Positions 27,301 to 35,363 of a stretch of DNA of 64,000 nucleotides are shown piece by piece (within the stretch, counting starts at the first letter, position 1; each line of letters begins with the position of its first letter). The DNA comes from Microvirga ossetica (GTDB lineage Bacteria > Pseudomonadota > Alphaproteobacteria > Rhizobiales > Beijerinckiaceae). The notes beneath the pieces are model-generated. The model was not told the origin of the DNA. It did not search any database and saw only the letters and a program-made list of their open reading frames with translations. The stretch spans positions 1 to 64,000 of the forward strand of contig NZ_CP016616.1 of NCBI RefSeq assembly GCF_002741015.1, given 5' to 3'. A program made the translations under genes and the position numbers.

Positions 27301-28142
27301 TTCCTTGCGACTGGACCCATCGCGTCGAAGACCTTCTTGCTCTGCCGGGAGACATGCGGCGGCACGCACTGGTCATGCTGGCCCACCGATTGGATTGGCT
27401 GTACGTGGTTGATCCCCATTGGACTGCTCAGCATCTGCTCGCGCATGTGGCGGACCAGGGACCCGATGGTGATGCGATATGGGATGGCATCCTTTGGTCA
27501 CCGCGCGTGTCAGGAAGGCTCTATCCCGCCTTGAAAGACATGCTGGTTAAGCGTGCTACGGCTGGACAAACGAGCCGACGCGAGGAGAGCACGGTTCTTG
27601 CCGGGCTGCTCCTGCGCGGTTGGGAGTTGCGAGCCTCATCTGGCGAGCCCCTGGTCAGCGATATTGAGTTGCGCGAGGTCCTGATCCACGCTGATGATCA
27701 GTTCCGCCAGCGGCTCCTCTGGCAACTTGAGCAAGGGTGTTCAGAGCCCAACAGTGATTTGCGAACCAGGGTCGAATCCTTTTTCGCTCATGTCTGGCCC
27801 AAGCAGCGAGCCCTGCGCACGCCAGACATGTCTGGGCACTTGGCTAACTTCGCCCTGGCAAGTGGCGACCTCCTGCCGAGAGTTGTTCGACTGATCCTGC
27901 CTAGGCTCGTGCCCACACGGGATGCGCCGCTCCGGTTGCACCTGGAGGATCTCGAGCCGGACGGGCATCCTGCCATCGCGCATCCGTCCGCGACGCTCGA
28001 TCTGCTGTGGGCTGTGCTCGGTGAGGACACGGCGGCATGGCCAAACCGCATCGAGCCGGTCCTGGATGTCCTGGCGCAGACCCCGGAAACCGCATCCGAT
28101 GCGAGATTGTCCGAACTCCGGCGACGCCTTGATATGTCCTAA
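24351..28142 (+). CDS. SIR2-domain antiphage protein, DSR1-like
   Basis: This 1,263-residue protein begins with a SIR2-type NADase domain (about residues 5-260). It has GAGVS at 28-32, TTNFD at 134-138 with catalytic Asn136, and HLHG at 170-173 with the candidate catalytic His at 170 or 172. The DSADF-like and FVGYTAEDPPVQYLL segments are also there. About 1,000 helix-rich residues follow (DUF4020-like), presumably the phage-sensing part. Defence-associated sirtuins DSR1 and DSR2 deplete NAD+ on infection and have this architecture; size and C-terminus favour DSR1. ATG at 24351 lacks a strong ribosome-binding site, so the start is uncertain. It stands alone on the plus strand. Confidence 0.8.
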   Translation: MKFCSNGPDVPDELLVARDAGDVILFCGAGVSQQNAKLPNFPMLAGRVIQSLGAARDSRARALLKQVSGLTQMPDIGGIVATDRVFGLLEQEFDVSDVRAAVAEAITPGSDAKLDAHRILIDLATTRSVTRLVTTNFDLLFEACDPGLASAGPPNLPDPHSDRDFHGIVHLHGRVDANYRAARDEEFVVSSADFGRAYLSVGWATRFIQRLLSRYQILFVGYTAEDPPVQYLLEGLNLSAGTRNRLYAFQSGEQRSAVALWEHRGVQAIPFDASQDFAPLWDTLGAWAERARDPRMWHETVLSRASAGPQHLTPHERGQVAHLLSTPEGARRLTTAAHPLCAQWILVADPAQRYANPERSGSEDENLTSFDPFNALGLDSDPSPQPVDPEVIFKKRDVPSEALDVLVPNLLDREQGLHRFRYGIRGSSTHFDADLPPRLLALGTWVRQTAHEPVALWWAAQQPGLHPAITRDIEWRLLREAQRFPDAIRRGWRLLFAAWRDQRVDPMMRWYDIEQRGEQEGWTHFLVRELVHMYRPKLIVGPASSLAHPLLWASEGLPDDVIHAHIDYPRPHKGVSVPDEFLPYAVECFRANLDLALALERDIGSSDWVYLSPSRGPEGSSETTGSDYGLTGLVARFQKLVTNLASVNREAALSQILSWPTQDDFVFARLRIWAAGTGLLNAREAGAVFLTLSEQAFWGFAHQRDLLYALKDRWLELNPEDRAALERRLLTGSRPRPEDVKISEEARTHARLDRLHWLSSHGVTFSFDISETLRALGAAAPKWTPDSGDTAADWHESEVYSVPTDSSPGPLVETPVPDILRLAKALGGFDLAARTERDPFRGLAEHKPSRALGALTHAARSGDAPRWAWSAFLRTESRTRDRVRMIGAIAERLIRLPPDKLEDIAYPVSEWMKAIAERFFSDAAGVLPSLWESLMAALRTSGTEPRLRDDRSWANDALSAPVGKLYDFLGKDPVKDNLVVGGGLPCDWTHRVEDLLALPGDMRRHALVMLAHRLDWLYVVDPHWTAQHLLAHVADQGPDGDAIWDGILWSPRVSGRLYPALKDMLVKRATAGQTSRREESTVLAGLLLRGWELRASSGEPLVSDIELREVLIHADDQFRQRLLWQLEQGCSEPNSDLRTRVESFFAHVWPKQRALRTPDMSGHLANFALASGDLLPRVVRLILPRLVPTRDAPLRLHLEDLEPDGHPAIAHPSATLDLLWAVLGEDTAAWPNRIEPVLDVLAQTPETASDARLSELRRRLDMS

Positions 28143-28357
28143 CGCCCAGTTCTCGTTGGGCATCTCAGATCTCCCCACGAGCAAGCGTTCACATTGCTCA
28201 AGCGACTGAACAATGACAGATAGCGGGCGGTAAAAGTAGCTGCCAGCCTTTGAACGGTGATGGTCCGGTTGTCGCACGTAGCTGCCGTCTGCCCGGCTTC
28301 TGCTTTAGGTTTAAGAAGGGCGTCGCGGCTAGGGTACCAAGCATTAGATTTTAGCCG
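28143..28357. other. Convergent intergenic region
   Basis: Just over 200 bases between the convergent SIR2 and vsr genes. No gene, clear terminator hairpin or repeat is seen. Confidence 0.4.
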
Positions 28358-28834
28358 CTAGCTCCGCTCTAGCTGCAGCCACCGTCCGATTACCTCCAGT
28401 TCCCGTTCATGACTGCTTCTCAGGAAATGACTGCAGCGTGCTGTGACGTCTTCAATTGGAAGGCGGGCGGGTCCTCTAAGGGCGCACTCCCAAACTGTCA
28501 GCACCCTCCAGCCGTCGGCAATCAGGCGCGTTGAGATGAGTTGATCTCGTGCCCGATTGCGGGAAATCTTGGCTTCCCAGAATTCGGTTCGGGTGGCTGG
28601 CAGCTTAAACATCGGACAGTTATGTCCGTGCCAGAAGCAGCCATGCACAAAAGCGACGGCCCGGTACTTGGGAAAAGCTAAGTCTGGCCGACCCGCCAGA
28701 TGCTGCGGATGTAACCTGAAGCGCAAGCCTGCGGCGTGCAGTGTGCGACGGAGCAGTAGTTCCGGTTTGGTGTTCCGGCTGCGGATCCGGCTCATGTTGT
28801 GCCGACGCTGCTCGGGATTTAATACATCTGCCAT
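28358..28834 (-). CDS. vsr: Very short patch repair endonuclease Vsr
   Basis: This 158-residue nuclease nicks DNA at T:G mismatches made by deamination of 5-methylcytosine. Residues corresponding to the E. coli active site are at the same numbers: E25 (TKPELLLRR), D51 (GRPDLAFP), H64 and H69 (FVHGCFWHGHNCP), with the zinc-binding cysteines. It is the last gene of the minus-strand methyltransferase-McrB-McrC-Vsr operon, 7 bases after the McrC-like gene. Pairing with an m5C methyltransferase fits its role in repairing mutations caused by that enzyme. Confidence 0.95.
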   Translation of the reverse strand: MADVLNPEQRRHNMSRIRSRNTKPELLLRRTLHAAGLRFRLHPQHLAGRPDLAFPKYRAVAFVHGCFWHGHNCPMFKLPATRTEFWEAKISRNRARDQLISTRLIADGWRVLTVWECALRGPARLPIEDVTARCSHFLRSSHERELEVIGRWLQLERS

Positions 28835-28841
28835 TCAGATT

Positions 28842-30506
28842 TCAGATAGGACCTGCAGTAGCATCATCAACCACCCTTCGCAGCGCGGCGGCAATCTCTA
28901 TGATGGAGGCACCAGGCCGGAGCGTCACCGCTCCGAAGCGAAACCCTTTCCGGTATTCTGGGTGAAAGAGGCGGCTAGGCATCTGGGTCCTTCTGTAGTC
29001 AGAGCCGAGTACCGGCAGATATGGCGCGAGGAGATACGCTGCGGTGACGATGCCCTTAACGTCGCCGGTTGCAGCCTCCTGCACAAGTGCGTCACGATAC
29101 GTATGGATCGAACTAAGAGCGTCGTTAAGACCTTCATCGATCCTATACTTCGCATCCAGCACAATGAGCTGGCCGGTATGTTCTGCTGCGGTCGACTCAG
29201 AGATTACAACGACATCGGGTGTCATAGACCGACTAAATGACCCCTGGGCATCAGGCTCCTTCCAGAATTCACGATACTGTTTCTGGAAGCAGAGTTTCCA
29301 GCCTCTGCCGATGGATACAGTAACTGCACCGGTTGCAAGTGTAAGCCCGCCAGCTGCATCAGCGATGAAAAGATTGCTGGTTTCCAGACTCGAGGGTCCG
29401 AACTCGTGTGTGCCAGCTCGTACTAAGCGCAGAAAACACCACAACTCGTAAAGTTCATATGTCCTTGCCAGCGGCACACGCAGGAAGTCACCGAATACCG
29501 CAGCAATGCCAAGATTCATGTCCTGCCATACCCGATAAAAGCGTCGATAGTTGGGGTCATGACGGAATACGGCGGATAGCATGAGATGAGCCGGTGCATC
29601 CCCTGCCTCTGCGAACGGAGCTGCAGTCGCAATGCGGCTGATGCGGCGAGCCAAACGTCGGCATCGCGCTGCCCATGCCACTGCAATCTGGCGCTGATCC
29701 ACTTCTCCGCCCGTCAGTTCCCGTTCGAGTGTATCTGCAGCCGCATTCAGCCAACTCGCCCAGTACCTGAGACACGCCCCCATCTGCCGGTGCTCTGCTA
29801 GGTCAAGCGAATTGAGCCTCTGCCTGATACGGATTTGCGCTGGCAGAAAGCCGCGCAATGCTGCAGGAAGCCGTGACGGCTTGGCGCTCTCCGCCAGCGG
29901 GCGACCTGAACGGAAGGACCGAAGTACCTCCAATCCCGTAGCCCGCTGTGCCCGGTGATATGGCAGCGCGACTTCCTCTGCCGATAATCTGCGCCGCGGA
30001 TTGCGGACAATTGCAGTGACTATTTCCTCTAGTTCTTCAATCCGCGAACGTAAGAACTCGAGCCTTGCGATTGCAGGCGGTTTTGCGCTCGCTCCGCGTG
30101 CCACGGCAGTCCGAAAGCTACTAAGTGAAAAGAGCGCAAAGGTATCATCGAGAATCTCGCGCACCATAGAATCAAAGTCGTCCCGCGTGAGCTTGCGCCG
30201 ATCTGGATCGGTGATGATCTCGAAACGGCGGGGGGAACTACCCGGGATGCGCAGTTCTGCATCGACTACTCCAGCATGAAACCCGGGCGACCAGCGCCAG
30301 AGTGCCATGTCCGGTCCAGGAGCACGTAATGCCTCGATGGCCAGATCATCGATGAGGAGGTCGGTATTTACAGCTTCCGGACTGCCACTCAGCTCAAAAT
30401 GGTAGCTGCCTTTCTCATGGATTGCTCCCGGAGGAATCGAATCCGGATCCGGCCAGACCCGCCACCTCGAGCGTGTAGTCTCATCAGCGATATGCAGCGC
30501 CAGCAT
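28842..30506 (-). CDS. McrC-like nuclease subunit (DUF2357 / PD-(D/E)XK)
   Basis: This 554-residue protein has an N-terminal DUF2357-like beta-rich region, a long helical middle and a C-terminal PD-(D/E)XK nuclease. The nuclease motifs are TPDVVVIS and QLIVLDAKYRID around residues 430-460. It begins 9 bases after the McrB-like gene. In McrBC and in the R2 subunit of LlaJI-type systems such a protein is the DNA-cutting partner of an AAA+ NTPase. Its acidic and lysine catalytic residues look intact, so it is probably active. The m5C methyltransferase in the same operon suggests a restriction enzyme that cuts DNA lacking the protective methylation rather than a stand-alone type IV enzyme. Confidence 0.82.
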   Translation of the reverse strand: MLALHIADETTRSRWRVWPDPDSIPPGAIHEKGSYHFELSGSPEAVNTDLLIDDLAIEALRAPGPDMALWRWSPGFHAGVVDAELRIPGSSPRRFEIITDPDRRKLTRDDFDSMVREILDDTFALFSLSSFRTAVARGASAKPPAIARLEFLRSRIEELEEIVTAIVRNPRRRLSAEEVALPYHRAQRATGLEVLRSFRSGRPLAESAKPSRLPAALRGFLPAQIRIRQRLNSLDLAEHRQMGACLRYWASWLNAAADTLERELTGGEVDQRQIAVAWAARCRRLARRISRIATAAPFAEAGDAPAHLMLSAVFRHDPNYRRFYRVWQDMNLGIAAVFGDFLRVPLARTYELYELWCFLRLVRAGTHEFGPSSLETSNLFIADAAGGLTLATGAVTVSIGRGWKLCFQKQYREFWKEPDAQGSFSRSMTPDVVVISESTAAEHTGQLIVLDAKYRIDEGLNDALSSIHTYRDALVQEAATGDVKGIVTAAYLLAPYLPVLGSDYRRTQMPSRLFHPEYRKGFRFGAVTLRPGASIIEIAAALRRVVDDATAGPI

Positions 30507-30515
30507 CGGCCAGCC

Positions 30516-32171
30516 TCAGCGGCTTGCCTGGAATGAGCCGAACTCGTCCAGATCAACCAGCAGCTTCGTGAGAAAACTCTGAGACTTCGGAAGCGAAGTG
30601 AATGCCTTGATCAACCCGGTAAGGAGCCGACGCTGCTTCTCCGCTCCGCGCAGTTTGGTCAGAACCTTCTGTACCATCAAATCGTCCACGGTCCCCGTCG
30701 GATCCGCCTTCAGATGCTCTGCAGCGAATGCGTGGTAGCGGACGACCTCCTCAGCGACGCGGTATCCGAACCCAAGGCTGTGAGGAGCCATTATGTCCTG
30801 CGCTATCTGAAGAAAACCCTCGCACGCGGCGCGGGCGTCCTTCAGCTGGGGCTCACGGGCTTCAAGCGTTGACATGAAACCCGCCAGATCTACAGCCGAC
30901 ATATCAATCACGATGGCCCGGTCTAGCACCTTGTCACTTACGGCATTTGTCGTTTCATCGATATTGATAGTGCCTATGACATAGAGGTTATCGGGTATTC
31001 TCAATTCTGCGGGGATATTTGTTCCCTTAGATCCTTCGAGCGGAACGCCGTTGGTGTGCAGTTGGAGCGCCTCTTGAGTTTCGATTGCGGACAGCACGTC
31101 GGAGAAATAGTACTCGACGCGTGCCAGGTTCATCTCGTCCAGCACGACGAATACGGGAGAGTCCTTATGTGCAGTCGCAAGGAGCACAGCCTCTAAGAAG
31201 GGCGGCACAACATACCGGTTCGAGAGAACATCGTAGTAGCCGGTCAACCCGGTTGGGTCGGTCCATTCAGGCCGGACAGGACATACAAACAGGAATGGGT
31301 TGGGGTTCCGCAGCTTAACGCCGTGGACCGCACGAGCATACTTCAACGCCAACTGTGTTTTGCCAGTACCAGACAACCCAGCCAGGATCACAAAATGCTT
31401 ATGCGGAAGAAAGTTGAGTGCTGCATGGAAGCGGCGGACTTCGCCGCCAGGATAGTGGCCCTCAAGAGCGGCAACCGCCGCTTCGATGTCTGCAACGGGA
31501 ATGGATGATGGCATTCGGCGCATTTCTGCGCTTACCTCACCAGCATCGTCCCAGACGCGGATTTCGTGGACCTTCTCTCGGCCGATGAGGTTGCCTAGAT
31601 AGCCCACGAACTGCCGGGCCAGCAGGCTCCGGTGCACTGACGCTCCTGGCGGCCAGATTGCGAAGTGTATCGAATCAATCTTCGCCAAGCAGCTTGGATC
31701 AAGCTCACCTTTGTGGCGCGCCGCCGTCAGTGACTCTTTGAAGTCGTAGTTATGAAAGTATAGCTCCCCCGTATCCGTGATGTAGAATTTTACGTTATTA
31801 CTAATGCTCCCTGGCTTCTTCGAGGCTGCAATGAGAGTCGCATTCCGCGCTTGTCCTTCATGAAACAGCTTCAGCAATCCGCTGTTTAAGGTTCCGATAT
31901 CCTCTTTCACTGAGATGGCGAAATAGACCTCGTCGTGAGGCGGAAAAGTCAGCACACAAAGCAGAACCATCTGCTGGAGCGGAGTGGCTGTACCAGCAGC
32001 TATTTTCTCCGAATGACTCTCGAGATTGTTAGTGCAGGCAAACAGACCTCCCTCCAGAATACGGGCGCTGTTCGAAAAGCCGAAATTGCTCGCAATCCGT
32101 GCGCTTGTTTCTGTTCCCGGTAGACCCCTGATCGCCTTTTCAAACTGTTGCTGGCGTTCTGCTGCCGACAT
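30516..32171 (-). CDS. McrB-like AAA+ NTPase of restriction system
   Basis: This 551-residue protein has a DNA-binding-type N-terminal region (about 1-240) and an AAA+ core. Walker A is GLSGTGKT with K271, Walker B VFVVLDEMNLARVE with DE at 345-346, and the McrB-like signature is YVIGTINIDETTNAVSDKVLDRA. McrB-type motors use GTP or ATP to translocate DNA and activate the nuclease. The start at MSAAERQQQ is preceded by AAGGAAG, and the frame overlaps the end of the methyltransferase gene by 32 bases. The longer in-frame extension lies entirely within that gene and was rejected. Confidence 0.85.
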   Translation of the reverse strand: MSAAERQQQFEKAIRGLPGTETSARIASNFGFSNSARILEGGLFACTNNLESHSEKIAAGTATPLQQMVLLCVLTFPPHDEVYFAISVKEDIGTLNSGLLKLFHEGQARNATLIAASKKPGSISNNVKFYITDTGELYFHNYDFKESLTAARHKGELDPSCLAKIDSIHFAIWPPGASVHRSLLARQFVGYLGNLIGREKVHEIRVWDDAGEVSAEMRRMPSSIPVADIEAAVAALEGHYPGGEVRRFHAALNFLPHKHFVILAGLSGTGKTQLALKYARAVHGVKLRNPNPFLFVCPVRPEWTDPTGLTGYYDVLSNRYVVPPFLEAVLLATAHKDSPVFVVLDEMNLARVEYYFSDVLSAIETQEALQLHTNGVPLEGSKGTNIPAELRIPDNLYVIGTINIDETTNAVSDKVLDRAIVIDMSAVDLAGFMSTLEAREPQLKDARAACEGFLQIAQDIMAPHSLGFGYRVAEEVVRYHAFAAEHLKADPTGTVDDLMVQKVLTKLRGAEKQRRLLTGLIKAFTSLPKSQSFLTKLLVDLDEFGSFQASR

Positions 32172-33639
32172 GCTCTTCCTTCGCCTTTGCACCCTTGAGG
32201 GTCTTAAATATCTCGGACGCCAAGGCCCTTGCCAGGAGCGGAGGAACGGCATTTCCGATCTGCCGGAACGCTGGATTCATCGTTCCGCTGAACACAAAAC
32301 CATCGGGAAAGGATTGCAGCCTTGCAGCCTCGCGTACTGAAATCGTCCGGGCCTGTTCACTGTCGTAATGGATGTGGCTGTAACTGTCCTTGCCGAGGTG
32401 CGCCATGAGTGTTCTCGCTGGCTGATCTCTCCACATCTTACGCCATTTGTTTGGGAATTTTGATGCATCGTAAGGAGGAACAATCGAGTCCTTCAGGCGC
32501 TCGTATTCCGAAGAGCCTTCCCGAACCCTTTTGCCTTGTTCGCGCAGTTCGGAAATCCGCTCGGCCAGCATAGCCATGGCGTGCCGATGGGCCTCCGGAT
32601 ACTGATCCCCCGGATTGAGACGCGCGAAAAGTTCGTAGTCCCGGGGCAGATAGCGGATCACGTGGTCCCGCAGTCCTTCGACTGGCGCCTCGAACCCAGG
32701 CCAGGAGCGCATTTGCCGGGCATATTCCGACACTTTCCGACGGTTATCATAGGGTATCGGCTGGTCCATACGTCGTGCGCCGCGCTTCAGGATGCCTGAT
32801 GCGAGCTGCTTCCGAGCATAGATCGGGGGGAGATCACCAATAGCCTGTTCAGCAGTTATGGCTGAGGGAAGGTCCGGACCCGAGGCTGGCGGTTCAATAT
32901 AGTCATGCGCGGCTCCGAAGAGGCCATTAAGTACTTTCAAGGCAACTGCGCGCGATCCGTCATAGCCAGCAGGAAGGGTCATCCAATGTGACGGAGACGG
33001 GAATGAAACGGAGGCCGCGACTTCTCGGCGGTAGCCGATCAAGAACATTCTCTCTCGCATCTGCGGCACGCCATAATAGGAGGCGTTCAGGAGGGTGTAT
33101 CCGCAAACGTAGCCCTTTGCCTCGAGAACCTCGCAGATTTCCTCGGCGATGTTCTGGCCGCCATGGTTGAGAACATCTGGAACATTCTCCATCAGCACGA
33201 CGAGTGGCTGAAATGCTGCAACGTATCTAAGATATTCCTGATAGAGCCGTGCGCGAGGATCATGCCGAAACGCCTGAGGGTGTGAATCAATCTCGCGGAG
33301 CTTTGGACGGCCGACACGGGCAAACGCTTGGCACGGTGGGCCACCGACAATTACATCGAACGCGTCGTCGACAGGTCCCAGGTCTAGCTCTGCCACCAAG
33401 TCTTCAGGGTGCGTGGCAATAATGTCACGAGACCTGCTATGGCGGGCGTCATCTGGATGGAAATTCAGTCCATGGGACCGAGCTGCATCAGGATCCAGCT
33501 CTAGAGCTGCCCTGATTGCAAATCCAGCTGCCTTGAAGCCAAGGGACAGCCCGCCACACCCTGCGAACAGGTCAAGGACACGCGGCTTCTCACCGGCACG
33601 AATTCGCGCAAGCTTCTGATGAACGGCGTCACTCGTCAT
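32140..33639 (-). CDS. DNA (cytosine-5)-methyltransferase
   Basis: This 499-residue C5-methyltransferase has the ordered motifs: I FAGCGGLSLGF (from residue 25), IV GGPPCQAF with catalytic C103, VI ENVPDVL, VIII MRERMFLIGYR, then a variable target-recognition region, and IX-X REAARLQSFPDGFVF and RQIGNAVPPLLARAL. It would protect host sites from the downstream McrBC-like enzyme. Being first in the operon makes sense for safe establishment of a restriction system. The recognition sequence cannot be read from the protein. Bacteriophage or Dcm-orphan roles are less likely given the nuclease genes. Confidence 0.95.
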   Translation of the reverse strand: MTSDAVHQKLARIRAGEKPRVLDLFAGCGGLSLGFKAAGFAIRAALELDPDAARSHGLNFHPDDARHSRSRDIIATHPEDLVAELDLGPVDDAFDVIVGGPPCQAFARVGRPKLREIDSHPQAFRHDPRARLYQEYLRYVAAFQPLVVLMENVPDVLNHGGQNIAEEICEVLEAKGYVCGYTLLNASYYGVPQMRERMFLIGYRREVAASVSFPSPSHWMTLPAGYDGSRAVALKVLNGLFGAAHDYIEPPASGPDLPSAITAEQAIGDLPPIYARKQLASGILKRGARRMDQPIPYDNRRKVSEYARQMRSWPGFEAPVEGLRDHVIRYLPRDYELFARLNPGDQYPEAHRHAMAMLAERISELREQGKRVREGSSEYERLKDSIVPPYDASKFPNKWRKMWRDQPARTLMAHLGKDSYSHIHYDSEQARTISVREAARLQSFPDGFVFSGTMNPAFRQIGNAVPPLLARALASEIFKTLKGAKAKEEHVGSRTPATV

Positions 33640-34014
33640 GCTCGACTAGTTCCTATTTCCGCTGAGCAACACGAAACTGGCCCAGACAGGTTAACGATCC
33701 GGCATGAATCGAAAAACGCTGGCCCTGCCAAAGCTTGCGCCCCGAAATACGTTGTTGCTCCAACGCATGGTCCGTGACCTGCAATCTGAGTATCCTGTTA
33801 CAGAGATGGCCGGTCGATCCCTTCCTGGCTGCACAAGCTACAGCATATGGCACCAGCCCGGGCCGCGCGCCAGCCAGCTCTGAGTTTGATCCCCAACTCT
33901 TCAAATCCTGTCTCACGGGCTCGGTGTGCAGACTTGCGGGGAGTGCTGAAAAATGGTCTGGCTGTAAATGAGGTGCGCCTCCCATTGTTCGTGATCATCT
34001 CAAGGCTTTTGTAA
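33640..34014. other. Divergent intergenic region, restriction operon / GAF gene
   Basis: About 375 bases between the divergent methyltransferase and GAF-protein genes, so it must hold both promoters. No supported coding frame and no clear inverted repeat were found. AT content rises towards 34000, in line with the AT-rich start of the next gene. Confidence 0.45.
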
Positions 34015-34920
34015 ATGACTGTATCGTTGGTCGATGTGCAGAACTCTATCAAGTCATTGATCCGACAGAATAGAATTAACTCACTCATTTATTCACTTCT
34101 CATTCCTGTAATTGTCGGCGTCTATTGCACGTTTTATGACAAGCTTGTGGCTGTTCATCCCCTTCTGTTTTGGGGACCTGTATTGATGTTCGTTCTATTT
34201 GCTCTGGTCACAGCCTATTATACTTATGATGTAAAACTTGCTCCTGAGATATATCTGGAGATGGAAGACGCATATGATCGGATTGAGAAGCTGGAGGGGA
34301 ATACCCGTTTCTTGAATGTTCTTCAGGAGCAATCCCTCTCATGGGGCATTATCGTTCGCAATCATATTCATGATCAGACAAGAACCCCTGAATATCTTAA
34401 GGAAACAATCAGGGAGATCCTTTCGCTCATCGTCGAGGATCGGGAGCGTTTGTTTGATTTTGATGCCAGCGAACTCTGGAGCTTCTCCGTCTATGTTTAC
34501 GATACGAGGGATGGCCTGCTGCATCCGATATGGCGGGACAAGCATCGCAAACATCCTTCAAGTGGGCCTGGGCGCCTATGGGCGCCCGGTCGCGGCCACG
34601 TCGGCATTGCATTTGCTCAGTGCGTGCCGAAGATATGCCCGGATGCATATGCACCCGGGGTTTGGGAAATGTTCAATTCGGCAGATCAGGCGGAGCCTCA
34701 TGATTCGAGGGCGTATGCCTCCTTTGTATCTGAACCGATTGGGCCAGTCGGCGGGAAATCCCACCCTTATGGCGTCTTGGTTGCTACAAGCGATACGGTA
34801 GGACGGTTTGACATAGCCTCAGCCCTAGCCCTGCGGCACGCCGCGAGTGCAATTGCAACGCTTATATATCTAGCGTACGATCAATCAGACCTCGAGAAAG
34901 TGTGCGATCTTGCAAACTGA
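34015..34920 (+). CDS. Unrecognised 2TM-coiled-coil-GAF membrane protein
   Basis: This 301-residue protein has two transmembrane segments near residues 22-40 (INSLIYSLLIPVIVGVYC) and 48-68 (LLFWGPVLMFVLFALVTAYY). A helical stretch follows (MEDAYDRIEKLEGNTRFLNVL). A C-terminal domain from about residue 145 has GAF-like sequence: RGHVGIAFAQ, GKSHPYGVLVATSD and GRFDIASALALRHAAS. GAF domains bind small ligands, so a membrane sensor is plausible. No enzymatic domain is seen. The first third is distinctly AT-richer than the neighbouring genes, a sign of recent transfer. It lies 46 bases before a small gene with which it probably forms an operon. I know no defence system with this pairing. Confidence 0.7.
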   Translation: MTVSLVDVQNSIKSLIRQNRINSLIYSLLIPVIVGVYCTFYDKLVAVHPLLFWGPVLMFVLFALVTAYYTYDVKLAPEIYLEMEDAYDRIEKLEGNTRFLNVLQEQSLSWGIIVRNHIHDQTRTPEYLKETIREILSLIVEDRERLFDFDASELWSFSVYVYDTRDGLLHPIWRDKHRKHPSSGPGRLWAPGRGHVGIAFAQCVPKICPDAYAPGVWEMFNSADQAEPHDSRAYASFVSEPIGPVGGKSHPYGVLVATSDTVGRFDIASALALRHAASAIATLIYLAYDQSDLEKVCDLAN

Positions 34921-34965
34921 AACGAGGCTGACGCGTTCGGCTCAGAAAGGCCTGCAGGAGTAATT

Positions 34966-35178
34966 ATGACTGCACCGATCTCAAAAGGACCTGTTCAAAC
35001 CTATAGCCGTAAAGCTGAAAGGCTCAGTGAACGCGTTGCAAAGCCAGAAAGCGACCCAAAGCTGTTGGATGAGCTTGTAACGGCAGTGAGGGCCCAGGCT
35101 GATGAAATCTCCGAGTATATGATCAAGAAGTCCAGTTCCGGCCGGACACCTTTACGGAAGACGCGGAGGTTTGGGTAA
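34966..35178 (+). CDS. Small hydrophilic partner protein (70 aa)
   Basis: This 70-residue charged protein (SRKAERLSERVAKPESDPKLLDELVTAVRAQADEI...) is probably one long helix with a basic tail (RTPLRKTRRFG) and no membrane segment. GCAGGAG lies 6 bases before the ATG. It follows the 2TM-GAF gene on the same strand after 46 bases. No family is recognised. It could be the cytoplasmic output or inhibitor of the GAF protein, but this is inferred from position only. Confidence 0.65.
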   Translation: MTAPISKGPVQTYSRKAERLSERVAKPESDPKLLDELVTAVRAQADEISEYMIKKSSSGRTPLRKTRRFG

Positions 35179-35363
35179 TTCCATCCTCAGAAAAAAACGG
35201 TTCCCTGACCGTGGCGAGTTGTGACGCCTAGCCGCCGACACTGAGCGGCTGCGAACTTCATCGACTGACGGTCGGTGTCAGCCTGTGAAATCTCCGTCCC
35301 TAAGCGCGCCCGAAAAGCACAGCCGTTTAGGGCGAGCAGCGTCACGGAACAAGTCGACGCCAA

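Noticed and set aside
28842..32171. McrBC treated as a stand-alone type IV enzyme
   Set aside because: The genes are fused in an operon with an m5C methyltransferase, which would make the host's own DNA a target; a LlaJI-like system fits better. This remains inference.
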